This document shows positions 35,641 to 44,457 of a stretch of DNA of 64,000 bases, piece after piece. The stretch spans positions 34,642 to 98,641 of the forward strand of contig JAJTIE010000001.1 in the NCBI GenBank assembly GCA_021300195.1, in the 5' to 3' direction. The position numbers and the translations under genes were made by a program. Numbering within the stretch: the first letter of the stretch is position 1; each line of letters begins with the position of its first letter. Below the pieces are notes generated by a model. That model did not search any database and was not told the DNA's origin. It worked only from the letters and a program-made list of their open reading frames with translations. The DNA is from Bacteroidota bacterium. Its GTDB lineage: Bacteria; Bacteroidota; Bacteroidia; J057; JAJTIE01.

Positions 35641-37533
35641 ATGGCAGTCAACCTGGTAAGCGCGGAGCAGTTAAGCAAGACCTATGGCGACAAGGTACTC
35701 TTTGAGGGGATAAACCTGGGCCTCAGCCAGGGCGACAAGGTGGCCTTGGTGGCCCGAAACGGCACCGGCAAGAGCACCCTGCTCTCTGTGCTGGCTGGCA
35801 CCGAGGCACCCGATGCCGGCCAGGTAGTGTGGCGCAAGGGTGTGCGGGTGGGCACCCTGCTACAGGAACCAGAGCTGGACCCGGAGGCCACCGTGCTGGA
35901 CTGCATCCTGTATGCCGACGACCCCGTGCAGCAGGCCATTCGGCACTACGAGCGGCTGATACACCAGGCCGTGCCCGACCAAGCCGCGCTAGACCAGGCC
36001 CTGGCCGAGATGGACGCACAGCAGGCCTGGGACTTCGAGGCACGTGTGCATCAGGTACTGGATGTATTCGGCCTAACCCCCCAGCTGGAAACCCCAAGTA
36101 GGCGCCTGAGTGGCGGGCAGCGCAAGCGCCTGGCCCTGGCACGCCTGCTGCTGAGCGAGCCAGACGTGCTGCTGCTGGATGAGCCCACCAACCACCTGGA
36201 CCTGGACATGATAGAGTGGCTGGAGGCCTGGCTGCTGCGCACCCGCGCCACCCTGCTACTCATTACCCACGACCGATGGTTCCTGGATGCCGTGTGTAGC
36301 CGAATATGGGAGCTGGAGGGTGGCAGGCTAATCCCCTACGAGGGCAACTATGCCTACTACCTGGAGAAGAAGGCCGAGCGAGAAGCCGCAGAAAACGCCC
36401 AGCAAGACAAGATGCGGGCCTACCTGCGCAAAGAACTGGAATGGCTGCAGCGCCAGCCCAAGGCACGTACCACAAAGAGCAAGGCCCGCATAGACCAGTA
36501 CCACGAAAAGAGCGAGGCCATGCCCAGCCGAAAGGCCGAGCCAGAGCTGCTATTCCAGATCAAGACCACACCCATAGGGGGAAAGGTGCTGGACTTCAAG
36601 AGTGTGCGCGTGCGGCTGGGAGACCGCCTGCTGATCCGTAAGTTTACCTACGCCTTCAAGCGGCAAGAGCGCGTGGGCATTGTGGGCAAGAACGGCGTGG
36701 GCAAGAGCACCCTGCTGCGCCTCATTATGGGCGAGATAGACCCCGAGGCCGGCAAGGTGGAAGTGGGCGAAAGCATTGTGCCAGGCTACTACCGCCAGGA
36801 TGGCCTGGTGCACCGGCCGGGGCAGAAGGTGCTGGAGGTGATAACCGACATAGCCGAGAGCCTGCCACTGCAGAATGGCAGCACCCTGCCCGCCGCGCAG
36901 TTTCTCAACCGTTTCGGCTTCCCCTACGGGATGCACCGCACCGAGGTGGAACGCCTGAGTGGGGGCGAGCGCCGCCGCCTGCACCTGCTCACAGTGCTCA
37001 TCCGCAACCCGAATCTGCTCATCCTGGATGAGCCTACCAACGACCTGGACCTGCCCACCCTGAACCTGCTGGAGGAGTTCCTGATGCACTACCAGGGCTG
37101 CCTGGTTATTGTGAGCCACGACCGATACTTTCTGGACCGGCTGGTAGATCACCTCTTTGTGCTGGAGGGCGATGGAGAGATCCACGACTTTAATGGAAAC
37201 TACCAGCAGTGGCAGAGCCAGCGGCTGGCACAGGCAGAACAAAAGAAGATGCCCGAGCCAACCAAGGTGCGCGAACAGCCGGCGATAGCCGACGGTGGCC
37301 AGCCGGAAAAACCCAAGGTACGGCTCAGCTACAAGGAGCAGCGGGAGTATGCGCAGCTGGAACAGCAGATAGCCCTGCTGGAAGCCCGCGTAGCCGAGCT
37401 GGAGCGCCAGATGAGTAGCGGAGTGCTGGATCACGAAGCGCTGGCAGCCCTCAGTGCCGATTTTGTGGCCCAACAGAAGCTGCTGGATTCAGCTACCGAC
37501 CGCTGGATGCAGCTGGCCGAGTATGCAGACTAG
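35641..37533 (+). CDS. ABC-F family ATPase (Uup-like)
   Basis: 630 aa with two ABC domains and no membrane segment. Walker A motifs are NGTGKSTLL and NGVGKSTLL; signature motifs are LSGGQRKRLALARLLL and LSGGERRRLHLLTVLI; Walker B motifs are LLLDEPTNHLDL and LILDEPTNDLDL. A basic linker lies between the domains (about 230-315), and a C-terminal coiled coil (about 565-625) follows a proline-rich hinge. The tail is of the Uup type, which binds DNA or ribosomes. It acts on stalled ribosomes or DNA repair intermediates, not in transport. Confidence 0.93.
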   Translation: MAVNLVSAEQLSKTYGDKVLFEGINLGLSQGDKVALVARNGTGKSTLLSVLAGTEAPDAGQVVWRKGVRVGTLLQEPELDPEATVLDCILYADDPVQQAIRHYERLIHQAVPDQAALDQALAEMDAQQAWDFEARVHQVLDVFGLTPQLETPSRRLSGGQRKRLALARLLLSEPDVLLLDEPTNHLDLDMIEWLEAWLLRTRATLLLITHDRWFLDAVCSRIWELEGGRLIPYEGNYAYYLEKKAEREAAENAQQDKMRAYLRKELEWLQRQPKARTTKSKARIDQYHEKSEAMPSRKAEPELLFQIKTTPIGGKVLDFKSVRVRLGDRLLIRKFTYAFKRQERVGIVGKNGVGKSTLLRLIMGEIDPEAGKVEVGESIVPGYYRQDGLVHRPGQKVLEVITDIAESLPLQNGSTLPAAQFLNRFGFPYGMHRTEVERLSGGERRRLHLLTVLIRNPNLLILDEPTNDLDLPTLNLLEEFLMHYQGCLVIVSHDRYFLDRLVDHLFVLEGDGEIHDFNGNYQQWQSQRLAQAEQKKMPEPTKVREQPAIADGGQPEKPKVRLSYKEQREYAQLEQQIALLEARVAELERQMSSGVLDHEALAALSADFVAQQKLLDSATDRWMQLAEYAD

Positions 37534-37551
37534 GTGCCGGGGGCGCGGAGA

Positions 37552-37574
37552 AGCAGGGGTGTGCCCCCGCTTTT
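37552..37574 (+). terminator. Candidate terminator after the ABC-F gene
   Basis: AGCAGGGG, loop TGTG, CCCCCGCT then TTTT. The stem has one A/C mismatch. It lies about 20 nt after the stop codon, between convergent genes. Confidence 0.55.
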
Positions 37575-37615
37575 GAACTGATGGCGGGTGCTTCGTCTTG
37601 TTCTGGCTACTGCGT

Positions 37616-38590
37616 CTAGCGTTCGCGCTCTATGGTGTAGTTCACCAGGTCGCGCAGGCTGGTACTGGCCGCCGTATCCGGAAACTCCTTCAGGATAGCC
37701 AGGGCATCATCGGCAAAACGGTGCATCATCGTTTCGCTATAGCTCAGGCCGCCTGCGGCTTCCACAAAGTCTACCAGATACTTTACCTGCCTGGGGTTGG
37801 TATTGTGGTTCTTCACAATATTAATCAGCTTTCGGCGCTCCATCCAGCTGCTTTTGTTCAGCGTGTGGATGAGTGGCAGCGTCATTTTCTTCTCTTTCAG
37901 GTCTATGCCCGTGGGCTTGCCGCTCTTGCTACCCCCGTAGTCAAAGAGGTCGTCCTTGATCTGGAAAGCCATGCCCACCAGCTCGCCAAAGTGTCGCATC
38001 TGTTCCACCGTATCCACAGGGGCCCCGGCACTGCTGGCACCGCTCTCGCAGCAGCTGGCAATCAGGCTGGCTGTCTTCTGCCGGATGATCTCGAAATACA
38101 CAACCTCATCTATATTCAGCCGCCGGGCTTTTTCTATTTGCAGCAGCTCACCCTCACTCATCAGCTTCACGGCCTTGCTGGTAATCTTCAGCAGGGTATA
38201 GTCATCGTGCTCCAGGCTCATCAGCAGCCCGCGGCTTAGCAGAAAGTCGCCAATAAGGACGGCAATCTTGTTTTTCCAGAGCGCATTGATGCTGAAGAAG
38301 CCCCGGCGCTCATTCGCATCATCCACCACATCGTCATGAATCAGGGTGGCGGTGTGCAGCAGCTCAATGAGGGCGGCCCCCCGGTAGGTGGCAGGCTGTA
38401 TGCCGCCGCACAGCTTGGCACTCAGCAGCACAAACATGGGTCGCATTTGCTTGCCCTTGCGCCGGATCATGTAGTGCATAATCTTGTCAAGCAGCAGTAT
38501 ACGGCTCTTCACCGCTCCCCGAAAATGTTCTTCAAACTGCTCGAGTTCGTCCAAAATCGGAGCCTGTATGTCTTCCAGCGTAAGGCCCAT
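37616..38590 (-). CDS. Polyprenyl diphosphate synthase (octaprenyl/solanesyl type)
   Basis: 324 aa. The first Asp-rich motif is HDDVVDDANERRG and the second is QIKDDLFDYGG. The conserved GK of the substrate-binding region is in RRKGKQMRPMFVLLSAKL. It makes the isoprenoid side chain of the quinone or a long-chain polyprenol. TAATTTTG with a TTG 21 nt upstream lies 7 nt before the ATG at 38590. Confidence 0.94.
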   Translation of the reverse strand: MGLTLEDIQAPILDELEQFEEHFRGAVKSRILLLDKIMHYMIRRKGKQMRPMFVLLSAKLCGGIQPATYRGAALIELLHTATLIHDDVVDDANERRGFFSINALWKNKIAVLIGDFLLSRGLLMSLEHDDYTLLKITSKAVKLMSEGELLQIEKARRLNIDEVVYFEIIRQKTASLIASCCESGASSAGAPVDTVEQMRHFGELVGMAFQIKDDLFDYGGSKSGKPTGIDLKEKKMTLPLIHTLNKSSWMERRKLINIVKNHNTNPRQVKYLVDFVEAAGGLSYSETMMHRFADDALAILKEFPDTAASTSLRDLVNYTIERER

Positions 38591-38597
38591 GCGCCGG

Positions 38598-38629
38598 CAA
38601 AATTACGGGCTTTTTCCCCTAGTTGCCAA
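38598..38629 (-). promoter_or_regulatory. Promoter of polyprenyl synthase (TTG-N21-TAATTTTG), 7 nt before ATG
   Basis: Minus strand: TTG at 38629-38627, TAATTTTG at 38605-38598, then 7 nt to the start codon. A start site at or next to the ATG is expected. Confidence 0.55.
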
Positions 38630-38708
38630 CCCGTGGGTTCACTTATATCGGCTTGGTACGAACAGAAACAGGCATATTTGCGTTGGTTTCTCCTGTAGCT
38701 CGTTTCTC

Positions 38709-40469
38709 ATGCCACATCCCCCCCGTTCCCGCTCCATTTTGCGCCGCCTGCTGGCCTTTCTCCGGCCCTATCGGGGGTTGTTTGTGGTAGGCCTGCTGCT
38801 TACCATTGCCATGAGCGTGGTGGGCCCCCTGCGGCCCCTCGTTATGCAGCGGGTGCTGGATGGGCCTATTGCCGCCGGAGACAGCCAGGGGCTGCTACAG
38901 GGCGGACTGCTGCTGCTGGCTCTCACGCTCCTGAATAGTGTGTTCAACTATTTTCAGATCAATCTTACGAGCCTGTTGGGCCAAAATATCATAAACGACA
39001 TGCGCCAGCAGGTATTTAGCCACCTGCTAAGCCTGCGTACCCAGTACTTTGACCGGATGGCCATTGGCGCGCTGCAAACCCGCGCCATCAACGATATACA
39101 GACGCTCAATACCGTCTTTAGCACCACGCTGGTTACCATCCTGGGCGAGCTGCTTCAGCTGGCCTTTATCCTGGGCATTATGTTCTGGATGAGCTGGTCG
39201 CTCACCCTGGTCATCCTGTGCCTGATGCCGCTCATCATCCTGGGCACCTGGCTTTTCAAGCGGTTTGTAGAACCAGCCTTTCGGCGTGTGCGCCATCATG
39301 TGAGCGAGCTGAATGCCTTTACGCAGGAGCATATTACCGGCATGCTGGTTACGCAGCTGTTTCACCGCCAGCAGGAGGAGAGCCGGCGCTTTGATGAGCT
39401 GAACCGCCAGCACCGGCGCGCGCACCTGGATACGGTACTGGCCTATAGCATCTTCTTTCCGGTTATCGAGATCCTGACAGCCCTGGGTCTGGCCCTGCTG
39501 GTGTGGTATGGCAGCCGCAGCAGCCTGCAGGGCGATACCACCCTGGGCGAGCTTACGGCTTTCATCATGTTTATCAACATGTTTTTCAGGCCTATACGCC
39601 AGATAGCCGATCAGTTCAACACCTTGCAGCTCGGCATTGTGAGTGCCGAGCGTGTGTTTAAGGTGCTGGATACCACAGAGTTTATTGAGAACAATCCGCC
39701 CACAGCCGATTCCGATCGGATATATGCCGACCCAAGTATCCGCTTTGAGCAGGTTCACTTTTCCTATCTGCCGGATGAGCCAATCCTGAGGGGGATTGAC
39801 TTTGAGGTGGCTGCGGGTACTACCACGGCCCTTGTGGGGGCCACCGGCTCGGGCAAGAGCACCATCATAAATATACTGATGCGCCTATACGAGCCACAAA
39901 AGGGCTGTATCTACGTTGCCGGGCAAGATGTGCGGGCCTACGACCTGTTTGCCCTCCGGCGCAGCATGGGCCTGGTGCTGCAGGACGTGTTCCTTTTCTC
40001 GGGTTCGGTATATGAGAATATTACCCTGCACAACACGGCCATTACGCGCGAGCGGGTGCTGCAGGCGGTGGATGAGGTGCAGGCACGCGCCTTTATAGAG
40101 CGGCTACCGGGTGGGCTGGACCACCGGGTGGGAGAGCGGGGCGTAAACCTGAGCACCGGGCAGCGGCAGCTGCTCAGCTTTATCCGCGTGCTGGTGCACA
40201 ACCCCGCTATCCTGCTGCTGGATGAGGCTACCTCTAACATCGATACCGAGCTGGAGGGCATCCTGCAGGCAGCACTGCAGCGCGTAATGCAGCACCGAAC
40301 CAGCATCGTGGTGGCGCACCGGCTCAGCACCATACAGCATGCAGACCAGATACTGGCTATGCGCAAGGGCGAGGTGATAGAACGGGGCACGCACCAGAGC
40401 CTGCTGCAGCAGGGTGGGTATTACAAGAAGCTCTTCGACCTGCAGTATGGGCAGCCTGTGCGAAATTGA
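38709..40469 (+). CDS. ABC exporter, fused permease-ATPase (MsbA-like)
   Basis: 586 aa from the ATG at 38709 (MPHPPRSRSILRRLLAFLRPYRG); a longer frame extends over the divergent polyprenyl synthase gene and is rejected. Six transmembrane helices fill residues 20-315. The ATPase has Walker A GATGSGKSTIINIL, signature LSTGQRQLLSFIR (LSTGQ, a variant of LSGGQ), Walker B LLLDEATSNIDT and the H-loop IVVAHRLST. It is a homodimeric exporter of lipid, peptide or drug. A polyprenol-phosphate glycosyltransferase gene follows at once. Confidence 0.92.
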   Translation: MPHPPRSRSILRRLLAFLRPYRGLFVVGLLLTIAMSVVGPLRPLVMQRVLDGPIAAGDSQGLLQGGLLLLALTLLNSVFNYFQINLTSLLGQNIINDMRQQVFSHLLSLRTQYFDRMAIGALQTRAINDIQTLNTVFSTTLVTILGELLQLAFILGIMFWMSWSLTLVILCLMPLIILGTWLFKRFVEPAFRRVRHHVSELNAFTQEHITGMLVTQLFHRQQEESRRFDELNRQHRRAHLDTVLAYSIFFPVIEILTALGLALLVWYGSRSSLQGDTTLGELTAFIMFINMFFRPIRQIADQFNTLQLGIVSAERVFKVLDTTEFIENNPPTADSDRIYADPSIRFEQVHFSYLPDEPILRGIDFEVAAGTTTALVGATGSGKSTIINILMRLYEPQKGCIYVAGQDVRAYDLFALRRSMGLVLQDVFLFSGSVYENITLHNTAITRERVLQAVDEVQARAFIERLPGGLDHRVGERGVNLSTGQRQLLSFIRVLVHNPAILLLDEATSNIDTELEGILQAALQRVMQHRTSIVVAHRLSTIQHADQILAMRKGEVIERGTHQSLLQQGGYYKKLFDLQYGQPVRN

Positions 40470-40492
40470 TCCTTTCCACTATCTTTATACCC

Positions 40493-41236
40493 ATGCAGCC
40501 ACCTAGCGCGCAGGCACTTGTTATTGTGCCCACCTACAATGAGCGTGAAAACATACACGCCCTGGTAGAACGGGTGCTGGAGCTGAAGGAGCAGTTTGAC
40601 CTGCTGATCGTGGACGATAGCTCGCCCGACGGAACGGCTGGGGCGGTGCGGCAGCTACAGCGGCAATATCCCGGCAGGCTGCACCTGGAGGAACGTACGG
40701 GCAAGCTGGGCCTGGGCACAGCCTACCTGCACGGTTTCCGCTGGGGGCTGGCGCGTGGCTATGCGTATCTGTTCGAGATGGATGCCGACTTTAGCCACGA
40801 CCCTGCCGACCTACCCCGCCTGTACGAGGCCTGTGCAGTGGGCCGTTTCGACCTGGCCATTGGTAGCCGCTACTGCCGGGGGGTGAATGTGGTAAACTGG
40901 CCCATGTCTCGCGTACTGCTTAGCTACGGGGCCAGCTGGTACGTGCGCCTGATAACGGGCATGCCCATCCGCGATGCCACGGCCGGTTTCATCTGCTATC
41001 GGCGGGCTGTACTAGAGGCTATCCTGGCTGAGCCAGTCAAGTTTGTGGGCTATGCCTTCCAGATCGAGATGAAGCATAAGGCCTGGCGCATGGGCTTCCG
41101 GTTCAAGGAGCTGCCCATCATTTTTACCGACCGGCAGGCCGGGCAGAGCAAGATGTCGCAAAACATCATCCAAGAGGCCATATGGGGTGTGCTCTGGCTT
41201 ACTGTTACCGGCTGGTTTCGCAAGTCTTACCACTAG
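40493..41236 (+). CDS. Polyprenol-phosphate mannose synthase-like glycosyltransferase (GT2, DPM1 type)
   Basis: 247 aa from the ATG at 40493; a TTG at 40466 that overlaps the upstream stop would add nine residues. GT-A fold: IVPTYNERENI, LLIVDDSSPDGT, FEMDADFSHDP with the metal-binding acids, and DATAGFICYRR. The C-terminus lacks the GtrA-like membrane domain. It transfers a sugar from a nucleotide donor to a polyprenyl phosphate, supplying a lipid-linked donor for GT-C enzymes such as the one at 26.75 kb. It follows the exporter gene within 24 nt. Confidence 0.92.
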   Translation: MQPPSAQALVIVPTYNERENIHALVERVLELKEQFDLLIVDDSSPDGTAGAVRQLQRQYPGRLHLEERTGKLGLGTAYLHGFRWGLARGYAYLFEMDADFSHDPADLPRLYEACAVGRFDLAIGSRYCRGVNVVNWPMSRVLLSYGASWYVRLITGMPIRDATAGFICYRRAVLEAILAEPVKFVGYAFQIEMKHKAWRMGFRFKELPIIFTDRQAGQSKMSQNIIQEAIWGVLWLTVTGWFRKSYH

Positions 41237-41585
41237 TTTTGCCCTGTTTTCCCCCTATGTTGGCCTTTTCTTGCGAGGGGGCTTTACCGCCATTTGCCCG
41301 AGCCAGCTGGTGCGGGTTCTTGTGCCAGTCAGCCCCCCCCCAGGCATTACAGGTAATCTAAGGGCCTCATCCTGCGCCTTCGTTCGGCCCCGGGAGCCGC
41401 ATACCTCAAGGCCGAGCACGCGCGAAATCTGGAGGATTGGGCGATTAGTAGTCAGACTACACTTCCACACATCGGCTATACAGGAGCCTGCTTACTACCA
41501 GCCTGCTGGGCCTATGCCCAGCAGAGTCCGGCTGGAACTTGGCTACAGACACCTGCCCCCCTCTTGGGTTTGATCGCCAGTTTGG
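41237..41585. other. Gene-free gap between convergent genes
   Basis: 349 bases with no ORF that I can support. The feature I see is a perfect inverted repeat at 41503-41524 and a run of nine C at 41333-41341. A minus-strand frame at 41255-41470 reads as low-complexity and shows no family. Confidence 0.5.
41503..41524. terminator. Candidate bidirectional hairpin
   Basis: CTGCTGGGC, loop CTAT, GCCCAGCAG: a perfect 9-bp stem. It lies between the convergent DPM1-type and small membrane protein genes. No T-run follows, so factor-independent termination is not certain. Confidence 0.4.
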
Positions 41586-41759
41586 CTACCGGCCCCGTAT
41601 TTTCTGAAACAGGTAGATGACACCCGCAATTACCAGCGCAATGGCGGCGGCATGCACCAGCCAGCCAGCCACTCGCAGCATGAAAACCAGCACATACCAC
41701 CCGGCTATGATCAGCAGGATGAAGATAAAAACGCGAAGAAATATGGTTCCAAAGCTCAT
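41586..41759 (-). CDS. Small hydrophobic membrane protein
   Basis: 57 aa from the ATG at 41759 (MSFGTIFLRVF). Two predicted transmembrane helices (about 6-24 and 28-48: FIFILLIIAGWYVLVFML, VHAAAIALVIAGVIYLF) are followed by a basic tail KIRGR. No family recognised. TATATTG lies 5 nt before the start, the same near-consensus arrangement as in several neighbours, which supports the reading. Confidence 0.6.
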   Translation of the reverse strand: MSFGTIFLRVFIFILLIIAGWYVLVFMLRVAGWLVHAAAIALVIAGVIYLFQKIRGR

Positions 41760-41969
41760 ATTGCCAATATAAGGAATTTTTTGATCGTATGAAAGGCAGT
41801 GGCCCAAATACCCCCCATGGTGTCCGCCCTTAGTTGTTTGCTATTTGTTCCCATTGGCCCCCACAGGTATGGCAGGCTTGTGGGGCCGCCTGCCAGGCAT
41901 TGGGTACTGCACACTTTTGGGCATAATGGTCCTTCACAGCCTCCTCATCCCTACCCGTGCGCCGCCTGC

Positions 41970-43334
41970 CTAGCCAGCCAGTACGGTTATCAGGTCGCTC
42001 TTGGTAATGATGTCTTGGCTGCCATCTTCCTTCTGTACAATGACAGCGGGCATTTCTCTGGTCATCATCTTGCTGATGACGTCTATGCGGGTGGTGGGCA
42101 GCACAAAGGGGAAGGGGTCGCTCATCACCTCGGTAATGGGTAGGCTCTTCATGTGCGGATTGTCCAGCAGGCGGTTCAGCACACTGCTTTCGTTCAGGCT
42201 GCCCACTATGTCCTGTGCCTTGTACACCGGCACCTGGCTTATGTTGTGCATCCGCATGAGCTGTATGGCCTCTTCCACTGTTTGGTCTGCCTGTAGCTGT
42301 AGCAGCGGGCTTGGGTTTTTTCGGCTCAGGATCTCGCGGGCGGTTACCAGGCTGCCTTCGTCCAGGTAGCCCCGGTCTTTCATCCACTGGTCATTGTATA
42401 CCTTGGCCAGGTAGCGTGTGCCGTGGTCTGGCAGGATGATGACCACCACATCCTTTGGGCCCAGGTTCCGGGCATACTCCAGGGCACCGTGCACAGCACT
42501 GCCGCAGCTCCAGCCCACAAACAGGCCCTCCAAGCGTGCCAGCTTCCGGGTCATGATGGCGGCATCCTTGTCGCTCACTTTCAGGATCTTGTCTATTTTG
42601 CCCAAGTCCAGGTTTTGGGGCACAAAGTCTTCCCCTATGCCCTCGGTGGCGTAGGGGTACACCTCGTTGAGGTCTATCTCGCCGGTTTCGTGCAGTTTCT
42701 GGAAAAGCGATCCATAGGTATCTATCCCGATGGTTACGATGTTGGGGTTCTTTTCTTTCAGATAGGTGCTTACACCGGTAATGGTGCCGCAGGTACCCAT
42801 GCCGGCTACAAAGTGTGTTACCCGGCCTTCGGTCTGCGTCCATATTTCGGGCCCGGTGGTTTTGTAGTGGGCTATTCGGTTGGCCAGGTTGTCATACTGG
42901 TTGGGGTAGAAGCTGTTGGGTATCTCGGCTGCCAGGCGTTTGGCTACGCTGTAGTAGCTCTGCGGGTCCTCTGGCTCCACGTTGGTGGGGCACACGATTA
43001 CCTCGGCTCCCAGGCTGCGCAGGATGTCTATCTTCTCCTGGCTCTGCTTGTCGGTAATGGTGCATATCAGGCGGTAGCCACGCACCACAGCCGCCAGGGC
43101 CAGGCCAAAGCCGGTATTGCCGCTGGTGCCCTCTATAATGGTGCCGCCTGGTTTCAGCTTGCCGGTTCGTTCGGCCTCTGTAACCATCTCTACGGCTATG
43201 CGGTCTTTTACACTATTGCCCGGGTTAAAGTATTCTACCTTGGCCAGCACGGTGCATTTCAGGTTCTGCACTACCTGGTTCAGGCGTACCATGGGGGTGT
43301 TGCCCAGCGTATCGAGAATATTTGAATGCCACAT
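41970..43334 (-). CDS. Cystathionine beta-synthase with CBS domain pair
   Basis: 454 aa. The PLP enzyme core has Lys43 in FNPGNSVKDR, EGTSGNTGFGLAL, VAGMGTCGTITGVSTYLKE and GWSCGSAVHGALEYA. The C-terminal 120 residues form two CBS domains (NPSPLLQLQADQTVEEAIQL; LPITEVMSDPFPF), a usual regulatory unit. It condenses serine with homocysteine, and may also act on cysteine or sulfide. Together with homoserine dehydrogenase, 7 kb away, it belongs to sulfur amino-acid metabolism but is not co-transcribed with it. Confidence 0.94.
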   Translation of the reverse strand: MWHSNILDTLGNTPMVRLNQVVQNLKCTVLAKVEYFNPGNSVKDRIAVEMVTEAERTGKLKPGGTIIEGTSGNTGFGLALAAVVRGYRLICTITDKQSQEKIDILRSLGAEVIVCPTNVEPEDPQSYYSVAKRLAAEIPNSFYPNQYDNLANRIAHYKTTGPEIWTQTEGRVTHFVAGMGTCGTITGVSTYLKEKNPNIVTIGIDTYGSLFQKLHETGEIDLNEVYPYATEGIGEDFVPQNLDLGKIDKILKVSDKDAAIMTRKLARLEGLFVGWSCGSAVHGALEYARNLGPKDVVVIILPDHGTRYLAKVYNDQWMKDRGYLDEGSLVTAREILSRKNPSPLLQLQADQTVEEAIQLMRMHNISQVPVYKAQDIVGSLNESSVLNRLLDNPHMKSLPITEVMSDPFPFVLPTTRIDVISKMMTREMPAVIVQKEDGSQDIITKSDLITVLAG

Positions 43335-43443
43335 ATCCAGTATTTTGTGTGCAAACTAGGCATTAATGTGGAATGTCCGTAGCAAAAATGGGAAAACTGT
43401 GTGATGACAGAATGGGACACCCCCCCTGGTGTGCACCCTGCCC

Positions 43444-44310
43444 CTACCGGCCAGATGGCCTGGGCAGGCGCCGCTGCACGTAGGGGTAGCGCAGGTTTAG
43501 CGTGTCGGCTTTGGTTATTTTTCCGCCCATGTAGTGGTACTCTATGGCCATAGAGTCGCGTCCGTAGTCTATCAGGTAGCTGTGGGTAGGCAGCAGGGTA
43601 TCTGCCCCACTCCAGATGAAGTCGGTTTGACGAAACTTCAGGCCATCGCTACTCAGCAGGGTCTTGCTATGCACCTTGCCAGTGGCCACATACAGGTTGG
43701 GGTGCAGTGTGGAATTGGCTACCCAGCCCAGGCTGCCATCTTTGGGTTTGTATAGCAGTAGGTGGCCATATTGATTGGTCCCACCTGCGGTATAGGCATA
43801 GAGCCAAATATCCTTCTTGTCGTCAAAGGTAAAGTCCTGAATTCGTACAAACTGATCCGGGCCCATCGGAACGGCTAGCCCGTAGGGGATATGCTCGCGC
43901 GAGAACACCAGGCGTGTCTCTTGGGGTAGCTTTTGGTACACATTCAGGGTATAGTAGCCGGCGTACCGGTCGGCGGGGTTCTCCAGTGTAAGGCTGAGCA
44001 AGTAGGGTACGCCTGTGCCCAGCAGGTCTCCCCACTGCAGGTGGGCGTGCGGGCTGGTGTAGGTATAGGCTGGCTGGCCATAGTTCTGCCGAATGCGCTC
44101 GAAGAGGTCTTTGCGGATGGAGTCGAGCAACGGATTGTCGGGCACGGTAGCCTGCTTGTCCGACCCCGGATGCGTTTCGGGGCTTTGGTTGGGAATACTG
44201 TCATGCAGGCCAGCACCCTGCTTGTAGGGGGGCTTGTCTGCCTCCGTTTGTGTGCGGGTGCAGCCTATGGCACCTAGTGCAATGCAGCCTAGCAAGAAGC
44301 GAACGACCAT
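43444..44310 (-). CDS. Hypothetical lipoprotein
   Basis: 288 aa. Lipobox IALGAIGC (Cys17) after a short hydrophobic core, then a Pro/Thr/Ser-rich linker to about residue 65. The soluble domain (about 65-285) is beta-rich with many aromatics, for example SLTLENPADRYAGYYTLNVYQ, and GYHYMGGK-type loops near the end. I recognise no family. It is transcribed in the same direction as cystathionine beta-synthase and the WG-repeat lipoprotein, with 109 and 147 nt gaps. Confidence 0.7.
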   Translation of the reverse strand: MVVRFLLGCIALGAIGCTRTQTEADKPPYKQGAGLHDSIPNQSPETHPGSDKQATVPDNPLLDSIRKDLFERIRQNYGQPAYTYTSPHAHLQWGDLLGTGVPYLLSLTLENPADRYAGYYTLNVYQKLPQETRLVFSREHIPYGLAVPMGPDQFVRIQDFTFDDKKDIWLYAYTAGGTNQYGHLLLYKPKDGSLGWVANSTLHPNLYVATGKVHSKTLLSSDGLKFRQTDFIWSGADTLLPTHSYLIDYGRDSMAIEYHYMGGKITKADTLNLRYPYVQRRLPRPSGR

Positions 44311-44457
44311 TAAAGGATAGAGAGATGGGTGAACGGAGAAAAAGCAGGGACCATTTTACTTATAAAAGAGGTGCGACACAACCCGTATTCGTCGAAGGGA
44401 TCATTTTGAACAAGTTTATGTAGGCAAGTGCCGGAGTCTGGTGCTTGCTACTGGGCC

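Noticed and set aside
36550..37473. 307-residue minus-strand frame
   Set aside because: Antisense to the ABC-F ATPase, which has both Walker and signature motifs in the forward frame.
41255..41470. 71-residue minus-strand frame with GLTGTRTRTS
   Set aside because: Looks like a chance frame in the gap between convergent genes; no signal, domain or promoter, and no tRNA fold on either strand.
42423..43325. 300-residue plus-strand frame
   Set aside because: Antisense to cystathionine beta-synthase; GC-rich DNA leaves long shadow frames here.
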